From Prostheceraeus crozeri (lineage: Eukaryota > Platyhelminthes > Polycladida > Euryleptidae), in the NCBI GenBank assembly GCA_907163375.1, contig CAJQUW010000879.1, positions 308,431 through 372,430 of the forward strand: DNA of 64,000 nt. The letters are read 5' to 3'. Positions 1 to 9,439 of this stretch are shown piece by piece. The notes under the pieces were generated by a model. That model was not told the origin of the DNA and ran no database searches. It saw only the letters and a list, made by a program, of their open reading frames with translations. How positions within the stretch are numbered: the stretch's first letter is position 1; the number at the start of each line of letters is the position of its first letter. The position numbers and the translations under genes are program-made.

Positions 1-1
1 C

Positions 2-254
2 ATCGAAAATTTAGACAACTGAGCCGTATATATTGACGACATAATCGTTTATAGTAATGACTGGCCAGATCACTTGGAACAAATACGAAAATTATTCCAA
101 AGAATCGGCGAGGCCGATTTAACAATCAACCTCAGCAAAAGCGAGATTGGGAAACAGTCGCTAAACTATTTAGGTTTTGAAATCGGACATGGGAAAATAA
201 AACCTATTATGGCAAAAGTTCAAGCCGTTGTAAACTTTCCTGTACCTAACTCAA
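2..254 (+). pseudogene. Ty3/gypsy reverse transcriptase fragment
   Basis: This is the C-terminal half of a Ty3/gypsy reverse transcriptase, which copies element RNA into DNA. Reading frame 2 gives the catalytic YIDD box at 29-40, followed by IIVYS, an LTINLSKSEI-like stretch and NYLGFEIGHGKI, the usual order for motif C and the region after it in gypsy RT. A TGA at 20-22 sits where a Cys codon is expected just before the box, so the copy is dead. The 5' part lies outside the window. The same protein resumes at about 1224 with KELRRFLGMAGYYRKF, so the gap between is an insertion. Family assignment is firm; the sub-family is not. Confidence 0.85.
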
Positions 255-1224
255 TGTGGGAGTAATAACAAACAAGTAGAATATCTTGATATTAACATAA
301 ATATCACTGACTGCGGCACAATTACATCTGTTTTTCATAAAGTCGACCATTTTAATTTCCCTGTCACCCTTTTAACCTTTCCGCAAAACTGTATGCCCTA
401 CAGGACAGGAGCTAGAGTGTTTGCTGGACAAGTTTTAAGATATGGGCGCATCTGTACATTGGAAAAAGATTTCATCCAAAAAGTCAATCGTACAGCAACT
501 ACTCTCATTAAGAGAGGATATAACAGCGTAGATCTCAAGCAAAGTGCTGAGAAGCAGCTGCATAAGCATAGTGAAACTTTATTGAAATACGGATATTTTT
601 CTGCTAAGCAGCTTCTTAATAATTGTGCGTGCTTTCATTGATTTAATTGATTTCGAGGCTGCTTTCATATAGCAGGGCCCCGCTTGGGTGAGTTTGAGCG
701 TTCAGGAGTAGGGGCCGAAACGCGAATCCTTACCTAAGTTCCTGCTGATGACCTCAATTGCACATTTTTTCAATTAGGTAATCTGTTGTAGTTGTTATTT
801 CCTTTAACCTGTAGGGAACGCCACATGGGTCCTTTTGAGGGATCAAATTCTTTACACTTATCGTTATCTTCTACTTCATCTTCTCCTCAATCAAAGCATT
901 TAATTTCATTCTGACGCAATTGACATGTGCAAGCAGCTGGGCGACCAGACCTGCAGATTAAGTTTTGTCAATAGATATAAGCTGTTTCCGCAATTACTAC
1001 ACTGCCCAACACAGTGTGGCATTTGAGTAAGTCATCAATTTTTTTTTCTCACTTATATTTACACAGTACCTTTTTTTCATTACCTACCATTTGAATATTT
1101 TCAACATTTACATTTGTGTTTTATTTTTTATTTTTCAAATTGGTTTTACTTACTGAATAGTTTGATTTGTGATTTAATTCATTATTAACTGTGTTTCGCC
1201 TAAGGTTAGCCCTTGCTAATTTGA
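250..1224 (+). mobile_element. 5'-truncated retroelement inserted in the gypsy copy
   Basis: About 970 bp interrupts the gypsy pol between its RT and RNase H parts. An open frame runs from about 252 to a stop at 641. It contains DCGTITSVFHKVDHFNFPV, then MPYRTGARVFAGQVLRYGRI and KVNRTATTLIKRGY. This resembles the C-terminal tail after the palm of a reverse-transcriptase protein family common in marine invertebrates (LxIxI, then SQxLRYxRxC, then LxxRGY); that match is from memory and the family name is uncertain. The rest (642-1224) is non-coding, probably 3' UTR, ending in T-rich sequence. No RT catalytic box is included, so the copy is 5'-truncated, as expected of target-primed insertion. 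No convincing target duplication was found at the junctions. Confidence 0.55.
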
Positions 1225-1787
1225 TCAAGGAACTAAGAAGATTCCTTGGTATGGCTGGGTATTATAGAAAATTTTGTAAAAATTACGCAGATGTTGTACA
1301 CCCTTTGACAAGCCTCACGAGCCCAAAAATAAAATATACTTGGAGTAATGAATGCCAAGTAGCTTTCGAACAAGTCAAAACAAGCTGGCATCACCACCGA
1401 TTTTATCAGTACCTACATTTGAAAAGCCATCCAAATTATATGTCGATGCTAGCGGCCTTGGTCTTGGTGCATTGTTGGCTCAAGATGATGAGGAAGGGAA
1501 CGAGCATCCATTATCATATTATTCGAAGAAATTCAATCATTACGAAAGAAATTACAGTACGATTGAAAAAGAAGGCCTAGCTTTGGTTCAAAGTTTGAGA
1601 CACTTTGCGTATTTCCTCAAAGGCCGGCGAGCTACTTTTGTTTACACAGATCACAATCCGTTAGTTTTCATTAACAGAATGAAAAATGACAATCAGACTT
1701 TTGAGATGGAGTCTGTTGTTACAGGAATATAATATTATCATTCAACATGTACCCGGAAGAGATAACATCATAGCAGATCGTTTGTAG
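1224..1787 (+). pseudogene. Ty3/gypsy RT thumb and RNase H fragment
   Basis: This continues the gypsy pol: the RT-RNase H tether (KELRRFLGMAGYYRKF, then ADVVHPLTSLTS and KYTWSNECQVAFEQVK) followed by RNase H (YVDASGLGLGALLAQ, SYYSKKFNHYERNYSTIEKE, YTDHNPLVFI) and the C-terminal HVPGRDNIIADRL. RNase H removes the RNA template during cDNA synthesis. The frame changes near 1381 and again near 1693-1706, and a stop stands at 1785-1787 where gypsy proteins usually read SR. Integrase is not seen downstream: either it is deleted or this is a Gmr1-type element, in which integrase precedes RT. The copy is certainly inactive. Confidence 0.85.
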
Positions 1788-1828
1788 AGAAGTTAAATAA
1801 AAATGTGATTTTTATTTTTTTGGTGGGG

Positions 1829-2337
1829 TGTGTTGTGTGCTAGGCAGTTTGTCTTCTTGCTTTATTATGCATTTATTATGCATTTTATTGTTTTGTGAGA
1901 GCAATCTCCATTCCATTGTTAGAGCAATAACTTTTCTGCGGCATGCATTTCAAGTTCCAATGTCATACAAAAGTCCAACTTGTCAGCTATCTACGGTACA
2001 TGACTGACAACAGACATGACATGTCATCAGACAATGGATGACCAAAACAATTGGTAGCTGACCGTGAGCGAATCTTCACAAACGTATTTAACGCGGCATG
2101 AACAACGCCCGCTCACGCAATCTGGTCTCTCCAAGCGAAGTTATCGGCGGGAGCCGTTGACGGTGTTGCAGCCTATCTTCTATGTGCGAACTATCATCGA
2201 ACTGCTGCGGACGTGATCACCACGGCTTGTGGTCCTGGAAGAATCTGGAGACTCTGTTGGTGCTGTGACTGTCTTATAACTGTGAACGTACCATCTGTCC
2301 TTGTAGGGACTGTTTGCACCATTTATTTATTTTCACA
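1829..2337 (+). repeat. Possible 3' LTR of the gypsy element
   Basis: Just after the pol stop comes a T-run and a G-rich tract (TTTTTTTGGTGGGG) like a polypurine tract, then sequence beginning TGTGTTG and ending TTTTCACA, the inverted TG...CA ends typical of an LTR. No 5' LTR is in the window for comparison, so the limits are a guess. A 63-codon open frame inside (2213-2404) has no recognisable content. Confidence 0.25.
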
Positions 2338-2547
2338 ATATAATTCATCCACATTTTTCATTTACATTTTTCAATCATATGTTTTGGGAATATTAAGAAA
2401 ATAATAACCCGTAACATAGAGTATGGTCTTGATGAGCTACCCATATATGCTGAAAAGTTGATTAACTGATGAAGCTGATAACCGGATGACATCTTGCACG
2501 GAAGGAAGCGCTGAAAAGACGTGCCCCGACGCGGAAATAGATGGCAA

Positions 2548-2757
2548 TACAATCTCTAGAGCGGAAGTGTACCTTCATTAATTTCACAATAGCGGTACAA
2601 AATTTGACAACGATTGTATCATTGGGTTAGAATCAATCACATGTGTAATTCTAAACATTTCATTGGTGGTTGATGCCCACCTTCGTTCCACCGGCTGTGC
2701 CACGACCTTGAGTCAATTTTCATTATAGTCAACTTCAGATAAACAATCCATTTCTAT
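2548..2757 (+). repeat. Dispersed repeat, copy 1
   Basis: This stretch matches the reverse complement of about 50518-50765 over its length. Shared blocks include ATTGGGTTAGAATCA, ACATGTGTAA and CTTGAGTCAATTT, then AGTCAACTTCAGATAAACAA. No reading frame, tRNA-like boxes or terminal inverted repeats were recognised, so the element type is unknown. Confidence 0.6.
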
Positions 2758-3163
2758 GTGCCTAGGGAATTTCGGAAAATCATGATAGCGCTATTATAGC
2801 CTGTAAGCAGAATGGGACTCCTCTAAATTGAAGTAACTGCTATTGTTTCCACAGCCTTGTTTTCGCCACAGTATTGTTTTCGTGCTAAGAAAATTCGTCG
2901 TCAATATCTCTTACGTCGCAGTTTCGGAATGCAGTCCGTGAAGGTTTGTGGAATATTTCTCATCCACCACAGTTTTGACCGAGACTCGATCACTTCGTAA
3001 AATGGTATTAAAAATGGTTATCTAGACATCTCTCATTGTGTACATTAAGTCGGTGAGATTTTACAAAATGAACAACACGCAATATAGGGAGCTAAGCCAT
3101 GATCGCAATAAATCATCACTTCGCAATCATTATTTATCAAGGCGCAATAAAGATGATCGATCC

Positions 3164-3262
3164 TATATGAAACCCGACCCAACCCGCAACCCGTCGGGTG
3201 GGACAATTTTGAAGTCGGGTCGGGTTGGATTATCACCTTTATCATAAATCCGAAGAAACACG
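3164..3262 (+). repeat. ACCCGACCC-type dispersed repeat, copy 1
   Basis: The segment runs from AAACCCGACCCAACCCGC through ACAATTTTGAAGTCGGGTC to CATAAATCCGA. The reverse complement of about 40553-40665 matches it closely, including the ACAATTTTGAAGTCGGGTC core. It is probably part of a non-autonomous transposon. A related stretch lies at 7975-8105. Confidence 0.55.
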
Positions 3263-3646
3263 GAAAATCCGAACTCGGATTTTTTCGGTTTGAGTACACA
3301 GACTTTAGAAATCTGTTAGAATTTATGCATATTATTTCTCAGAAAAGTTGATGCAATATCATACTCACATGTAGTGTTTTGGTCTAGGCAATTGATCTGT
3401 TCAAAACTTTTTTTGGATTGTTCTGATCAGTGTTGGGCACAGTCTGTTACAGTCCGTTGCGTAGCGGAACTACTTTCTGTTGTAACGGAGTAACGGACTT
3501 GAAAGAAGTAACGGACTGGATAACTTCCGTTGCTCTAAAAGAGTTCCGTTACTCCATTACTTTGCAAGATAGACCACTGAGGAGCTCATGAATTCGTCCG
3601 TTATTGAGTGAACAGTGTGTCTCGTGAATTGTTTAAATAGCGATCG

Positions 3647-4858
3647 GCAGCAATATTGAAAGCATTTGATGTATTCGGAGTGGAAGTTGCAAACACCATT
3701 GAACCTACGGTTTTCAGCGAAGACGTCGATGGACATGAGGAGACTGAAATTCATCTAGTACATGGTTAAAGAATATCAGTGTCTATTGAGAAAGTTCTCT
3801 TTATGTCTCAACCCGAAGAGCTTTACGATTACGAAATACCAAAGCATGTGAACTGCGCTGCGCATGCTTCAAACTTGTTGGCCACAGCTGATTCTCGTAA
3901 AGCCATAGAGCAGTCGACGGACCTCAGAGTTACATTCAGGCAAGGAATCAGCAAAGCCCAGAATCTCTGGAATATTCAGAGTCGGAGCACCGTGGCAGCA
4001 GACGCCATTGAGAAAGAGTTGGGAAGAAAGCTTGTCGTACCGAATGCCACCACGTGGAATTCACTTTACTATTCAGTCTGCGTTTTGAATGACCTCCTGA
4101 GTTAGCAAGCGTGCCGCCGTCAACAAGATCATGCTGAATCTGAAGCATCACAGCTTCACAGAAAACAATGTAGCTTTCCTAAATGAATACGCTAAAGTGA
4201 TGTCTCATGTTGCAAGGGCTTTGGAAATCTTGCAAGGAGAAAAGCAAGCCTATCTGAATTGTCTTCTACCTACAATTGCGGTCACTTTGAAGAAGTTAAA
4301 AGAACTGCGGATCCACAACATTCGTTTTTGCAATTCATTGCTTGAGGTCCTGATTAAAAGCATTGAGCGACACTTCCGACCTTAGCTTGAAGATGAGGAT
4401 TGTTTGCTGGCGGCCGCCCTTCACCCAAAGTTCCGTCTGAAGTGGCTGGAGTACAACCCCTCGAAGATCGCGATGGTCAGAAAAGCATTGGCGGCGATGG
4501 TGAAGCAGAGTACTATGAACTCGGAAAGCGATGACCAGATCCCATCGAAGTTGAAATTCCGAATGATGATTTATTTTATGGAATGAGTGTGACTCACTGC
4601 ACTCAGACAAATGAAGTTAGAGAATCAACCAGCTCGCTATAAAGTCATGGCTTTCGGGTGTTTGGAGAAAGGAAGAAGTGTTCACTGAAAATGCCTTTCA
4701 GAGAAGCGTGATACTTCAGAAACTTTTGCGAATTATAACACAGGATAATGTCGAGCCCCGCTGTCGAGAGACCTCTTTCCACGGAGAAGATGTTTTTCTC
4801 CGCAAAGAAAAGCTCTGATGAAAGTGTGGAGCGTCTCTTGTTCATCCGGGGAAACAAA
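3647..4858 (+). pseudogene. hAT-family transposase relic
   Basis: The transposase that would cut and join the hAT ends is readable in pieces. A first stretch ends HEETEIHLVHG then stop. At 3779-4105 are the HVNCAAHASNLLATAD block and KAQNLWNIQSRSTVAAD, then VPNATTWNSLY, the usual central hAT core. The frame shifts near 4090-4130, then continues from 4131 with an in-frame TAG at 4383 before LAAALHPKFRLKWLE. The C-terminal dimerisation (hATC) region is at about 4750-4858 (SSPAVERPLST then SDESVERLLFIRGNKHM). The N-terminal BED zinc finger was not found. At least one frameshift and two stops make it non-functional. Confidence 0.88.
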
Positions 4859-5167
4859 CATATGCAAATTAATTGTGCAGAGTAATTAATTATGGTATAG
4901 AAAATATTTGTGATGTGATTAAGGGATTAAGTTTACGGTCCATGTGACTCGTGTTGCTTCACTTGCTTTTTTTTAATTTGACAATAAGACCATCGATTAA
5001 TTTGTAGTTGTTTTCTTTTCTGATGATAGCAATAGAAAAAACCTCTCCCGAGTGAAAATTACTGCCGATGTATGACTGTATAAAATTCAATAAAATATAA
5101 TTGTGCCGACGTTTCGCGTCCAGACGCTTAGTCGTGGCAAAACTAGCACAGATAATGAAAGAGTGAT

Positions 5168-5917
5168 TTACAAAACTCTAATTCTCGTTGCAACAGTCTC
5201 GTGACGCCTGTTCATCAAAGGTTGATGGTAATTAATTAAACGAGCTTCCACCAAACTTGCCTCAACCGAATCACGCACACGCTTTAAAATTTCTACATTA
5301 AAATCATCAATGCTATTGACATTGCTACAAATATTTCTATGATCGCTTAAAGCGCTTGAATTGTTTTTATATTTAATACTGTTTTTGTGTTCGTTATATC
5401 TTAAATGAAATGGACGAGCAGTTTTTCCGATATATTGGCCATTACAAAATTTGCAAGTGAATTGATAAATTACACAAGTCACATCACATACATAATAAGA
5501 AGGCAATTAGGTCACAATTATTGTGCTTATAGATTGGTCTATGACTGAACACATTACGGAGCTTTTTATTACCGGTACTAACAAAATTGATATCTAATTT
5601 GTACTTGCGAATGCTGTAGTTTATTTTTCTTATGAGACTATCACTAACAAAAGGAAGTTTTAGAGTACACTTATTGGATTTTCCGTCTTTTTTGTATTTC
5701 TTTTTTATTTGATTTTTCTGAGCCATTTTTATGCCTTGTTGAGAGTAACTGTTACGCAATAAATTATCTTTGCACTTACTTATTGAACTGCACTGGTACT
5801 CATTCGGTAGAAGATTGCTGTTCCTTAATTCAAGGTCTTTGAATTTTTGATTTAGGAAATTGGTTTTTACTGAATTAGGAAGCCAAGTGTCTTTTTTTAA
5901 AGTGTTACCAGAGTTGC
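5168..5917 (-). pseudogene. Penelope-like GIY-YIG fragment, left arm
   Basis: Read on the minus strand from the spacer inward, the frame is open through KDTWLPNSVKTNFLNQ, KFKDLELRNSNLL and MAQKNQIKKKYKKDG, then LPFVSDSLIRKINYSIRKYK, the linker before the nuclease in Penelope-like proteins. A frameshift near 5505-5515 breaks the frame just before PSYYVCDVTCVIYQFTC. The GIY-YIG domain follows: CVIYQFTCKFCNGQYIGKTA, then FHLRYNEHKNS, with the Cys pairs usual for this clade. GIY-YIG nicks target DNA to prime insertion. The RT part is absent (5' truncation). It ends at a stop near 5168, then a 3' UTR with ACGTTTCGCGTCCAGACGC. Confidence 0.85.
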
Positions 5918-6494
5918 ACTCAACAAGACATAAAAATGGCTCAGAAAAATCAAATAAAAAAGAAATACAAAAAAGACGGAAAATCCAATAAGTGTACTCT
6001 AAAACTTCCTTTTGTTAGTGATAGTCTCATAAGAAAAATAAACTACAGCATTCGCAAGTACAAATTAGATATCAATTTTGTTAGTACCGGTAATAAAAAG
6101 CTCCGTAATGTGTTCAGTCATAGACCAATCTATAAGCACAATAATTGTGACCTAATTGCCTTCTTATTATGTCTGTGATGTGACTTGTGTAATTTATCAA
6201 TTCACTTGCAAACTTTGTAATGGCCAATATATCGGAAAAACTGCTCGTCCATTTCATTTAAGATATAACGAACACAAAAACAGTATTAAATATAAAAACA
6301 ATTCAAGCGCTTTAAGCGATCATAGAAATATTTGTAGCAATGTCAATAGCATTGATGATTTTAATGTAGAAATTTTAAAGCGTGTGCATGATTCGGTTGA
6401 GGCAAGTTTGGTGGAAGCTCGTTTAATTAATTACCATCAACCTTTGATGAACAGGCGTCACGAGACTGTTGCAACGAGAATTAGAGTTTTGTAA
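5918..6494 (+). pseudogene. Penelope-like GIY-YIG fragment, right arm
   Basis: This is the mirror copy of the left arm. It starts within the sequence just before MAQKNQIKKKYKKDG (ATG at 5936) and carries the same LPFVSDSLIRKINYSIRKYK linker, the same frameshift at about 6150-6160 before the CxxxxCVIYQF block, and the same GIY-YIG domain to a stop at 6492-6494. Coding differences from the left arm are few (for example CKLCNG for CKFCNG and RVHDS for RVRDS). The shared frameshift means both arms derive from one already defective template, or the duplication came after the mutation. The catalytic GQYIGKT block is intact, but without RT and in two frames the product cannot act. Confidence 0.85.
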
Positions 6495-6976
6495 ATCACT
6501 CTTTCATTATCTGTGCTAGTTTTGCCACGACTAAGCGTCTGGACGCGAAACGTCGGCACAATTATATTTTATTGAATTTTATACAGTCATACATCGGCAG
6601 TAATTTTCACTCGGGAGAGGTTTTTTCTATTGCTATCATCGGAATCATGGTCCTCCCGCCTTCTGCTATTGCATACATATTTTCTTTTCTATTGAATGTG
6701 ACTGTCATTAAAAACATTTCTTTTTCTCTACATGTTTATCGCTTTCGTTACTCTACACCATCTTGCTCTAAAATCAGTAAAGTGTAACTAAATCTTTGTT
6801 TTCATTTCTGAAAAACATGCTTTTTCCGATTATATTATATTATCAATACATTGCCATTACCGATGATAGCGAAATGTAACGGAGTAAAGTAGCTTCCGCT
6901 ACTTTTTTAGAAGTGTAACGGAGTAACTGTAACGGAACTACTGTTAAAAGTAACGATGCCCAACACTGGTTCTGAT

Positions 6977-9414
6977 TTAGTAGCAAGGGGAATTATTATT
7001 TCTTGTATGTATATTCACTTTTAAGTTTGTTAATATGTCGTTCTTAATCGAAGCTGCTACTTTATTTATGAAAAATCTACTTTGAGATGACATCGTGAGG
7101 TTTAGTGATTTATATATTTCCGTATGTAGTGATTCATAGTAATTTCAAAAATATCAAAATATTATTTCAATTTGAATTATCGTCGAATGAGAACTTTCTG
7201 GGGTAGGCAATGACAGCAGTGTCAAGAGGTGTTTGGAACAAATGTGAAGGATGATGAGTTTTGAAATCTTTAGCAGTGGATGGTAAGGTTACCTGTTTCA
7301 ATAATCCATGTCTTTTCAGGTTCCGGCACTCTTTAATTGGATACATAAAAATGTCACACGTGTGTTAAATAGGAGTAAGCATTCTAATTTATGTTTTCGA
7401 TGTTGCCGTTGTGTCAGCCATAAAATGCAGCATGCATCAGTATGTGGTAGGCCTATACGCTGATCAATACCAGGGTTATAGACAATTATGGCTTTGTATT
7501 TGATTACTTTCCTGATGTAAATCTCTAATCTCACAAAATGGATCATGCTAACTTAATTCAACATCGAAATGTAATTAAAATGATGTTTCACTCCTATGAT
7601 GCAGCTATAAACATACCTCACAACAGAAAATAGATAAATTATCTAATAACTACAGCCTTAAATATGGTCGACATGTAAACTATTTCATAGAAATTTCTAA
7701 TAATTTCATTGAATACCGGTATCTGTTTGAAGTTCATCCCATATTTTTTCGGATTTGTCTTAATTTTTATTCTCTCGAATTAGACAGTGCAGCGTTTGCC
7801 CCTATAGGTGATTACAAGTAAATCTGGCTGACAGGCATCCTCTTTCTGAAGTCTACGTACCTGCGGTATTTAAATAGATCGATTTGTATCTGAGATGAAG
7901 CTTTTATACAGGCCTAAAATTACCCGGATTCCTGTAATCCGATGACTTTCAGATCATGCGAGTATTAGCATGATGTCATGAATGGTTTTCGGATCTAAGT
8001 TGATCGGATCGGATCGGGTCGAGTTCTTGTGCTTTCTGACCGGTTCGGGTTGGCTTTTAGTCCAAGTTCGGTTTCAAAACTCATGAAACCCGACCCGACG
8101 TTAATCTTTAAGGCACACTAAATCGCGCTAAATGTGGAAAAATATACCACACGTACACCAATTTAGGGGTAAGAAACTGTGAAGTAAACTGCGGCTGCAC
8201 CAATCGAAATGCTACTCGTGCATTGCGCCCGTTGACCCAATTCGAGGTGTAACTTGCAATTATTTACTCTTAAAGCACTGCCCCAGGCATTGTGAACGAG
8301 TAACAGAGGCAAAGATGAAAGATATCAAAATCACACTAAAAACCATCACGGATTTTAGAAAGAAAATTCCGATGGTGTTGTGTCTCACATTGCATTGCAG
8401 GAGAGGAATTGGAGTCTTATAACTTAGGATCATCATTTGTCCTTCATTGACTTTTTAGAAAAAGCATAACTTTTCAATCTAGTAACTGATTTGGTCCTAC
8501 CTGGAAGTTGACCTAGTCTTTATGAAAATCATTATGCATGTAGCATGCTTAACACCACGAGAGATAGAAGCAAGTCTACATCACGCATTGCAGTTAGCAC
8601 ATTGCTATATATTATTTGCAATTATCGTGGTAAGCCTATGAAACAGATATTGGCATTTCCAGACTTTCTGACAATGCACAACTTGCGAAAAGAATCCTCA
8701 ATTTTGAAGTGGGTGTATACATGGGAGCAGATTTGAATTCAGTTTCCCTCAGTTTTAGTTTCCAAAATTGAAGTCCCACTCTTATATTCCTACTAAAAAA
8801 GCGCTCCTGGTCTCATTTTCCCAGAAGGAAACTTAAAGCCGCAACATATTCAAAGTTTCCGTAGAATACATTTTCCTTATTCTGTGCAGAGACATTATTT
8901 GCCACATTCTGTTGGCGTCATTGAGATAATCTCATGAACAGAACTATGGATAAATGGTGTTACATGATTCAGAACGTTTGTAAAACAATAAATAGACTAA
9001 ATCAAACGTCTTGATGATCGACGGAACTTGACAATATGTCAATTAATGACTCGGTTGAATATCTAGTTTGGAGGGTGTATCAAAGAAAGTAAAGTTGCTT
9101 TTTAGAAAATCCCCAGCTGGTCTAAAACACAACATTAGAAACTTGTTCAATAAGTCAATAACACTCTCTTAAAAGTCAACAGACAATCAAAAGTTTCGGT
9201 TTGCAAGGTATTTCACACATCTGAGAAGCCACAACAGCATGGAGGCGCAACAGGGAATGGTCGTCCACCAAGAGTGATGCAGCAGAGTTTTTGGACTCTG
9301 GTTGTAGGATTCTTCACTTAGGAAAGCTGACATGGTGCGATCTTTTTGGATAGACAAAATTTCCGATCAGAAGATGCAACCAAGTAGGAATTTTCCAGTA
9401 AGAAATTGATGCAG
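6977..9414. other. Intergenic, no gene recognised
   Basis: A+T-rich sequence. Open frames here are short and without recognisable content. A CCCGACCC/GGGTCGGG-rich patch at 7975-8105 belongs to the dispersed repeat family also seen at 3164 and 40553. Confidence 0.5.
7975..8105. repeat. ACCCGACCC-type dispersed repeat, diverged copy
   Basis: GATCGGATCGGATCGGGTC, then CCGGTTCGGGTTGG and AACCCGACCCGACG, resemble in composition and core motifs the copies at 3164-3262 and 40553-40680, but alignment outside the G/C-rich blocks is weak. Confidence 0.4.
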
Positions 9415-9437
9415 AGAGAGAGAGAGAGAGAGAGAGA
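9414..9437. repeat. (AG)n microsatellite
   Basis: About 11-12 uninterrupted AG/GA units. A minus-strand open frame of 100 codons running across it (9318-9620) reads Ser-Leu repeats and is not taken as a gene. Confidence 0.95.
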
Positions 9438-9439
9438 TC

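Larger units (their letters stand above)
5011..6690. mobile_element. Penelope-like element as an inverted duplication
   Basis: Two arms (5022-5744 and about 5918-6640) are near-perfect reverse complements, with only a few substitutions and no indels across the compared part. They are separated by about 173 bp that continues the left arm's coding sequence. Each arm holds the C-terminal end of a Penelope-like ORF including a GIY-YIG nuclease domain. The 11-mer TTTTCTTTTCT at 5011-5021 recurs at 6680-6690 and is a candidate target duplication. It leaves a 39-bp extra tail (6641-6679) beyond the right arm; short terminal extensions and inverted or tandem copies are known for Penelope-like elements. 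The unit lies in the 3' part of the hAT element, so it is younger than the hAT. Confidence 0.85.
3428..6968 (+). mobile_element. hAT DNA transposon, complete but inactive, with nested insert
   Basis: Terminal inverted repeats CAGTGTTGGGCA (3428) and TGCCCAACACTG (ending 6968) are flanked by a perfect 8-bp target duplication GTTCTGAT at 3420-3427 and 6969-6976, diagnostic of hAT. Both ends carry many copies of a GTAACGGA-type subterminal motif, normally bound by the transposase. A broken hAT transposase lies at 3647-4858. A Penelope-like element of about 1.66 kb is inserted at about 5022-6679, so the hAT alone was roughly 1.9 kb. The complete ends and perfect duplication show it moved by cut-and-paste; the coding lesions show it is dead. 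Confidence 0.93.

Noticed and set aside
7310..7450. Strong acceptor-like CTTTTCAG followed by about 48 open codons
   Set aside because: The only nearby donor would make an intron of about 42 bp and no start exon was found.
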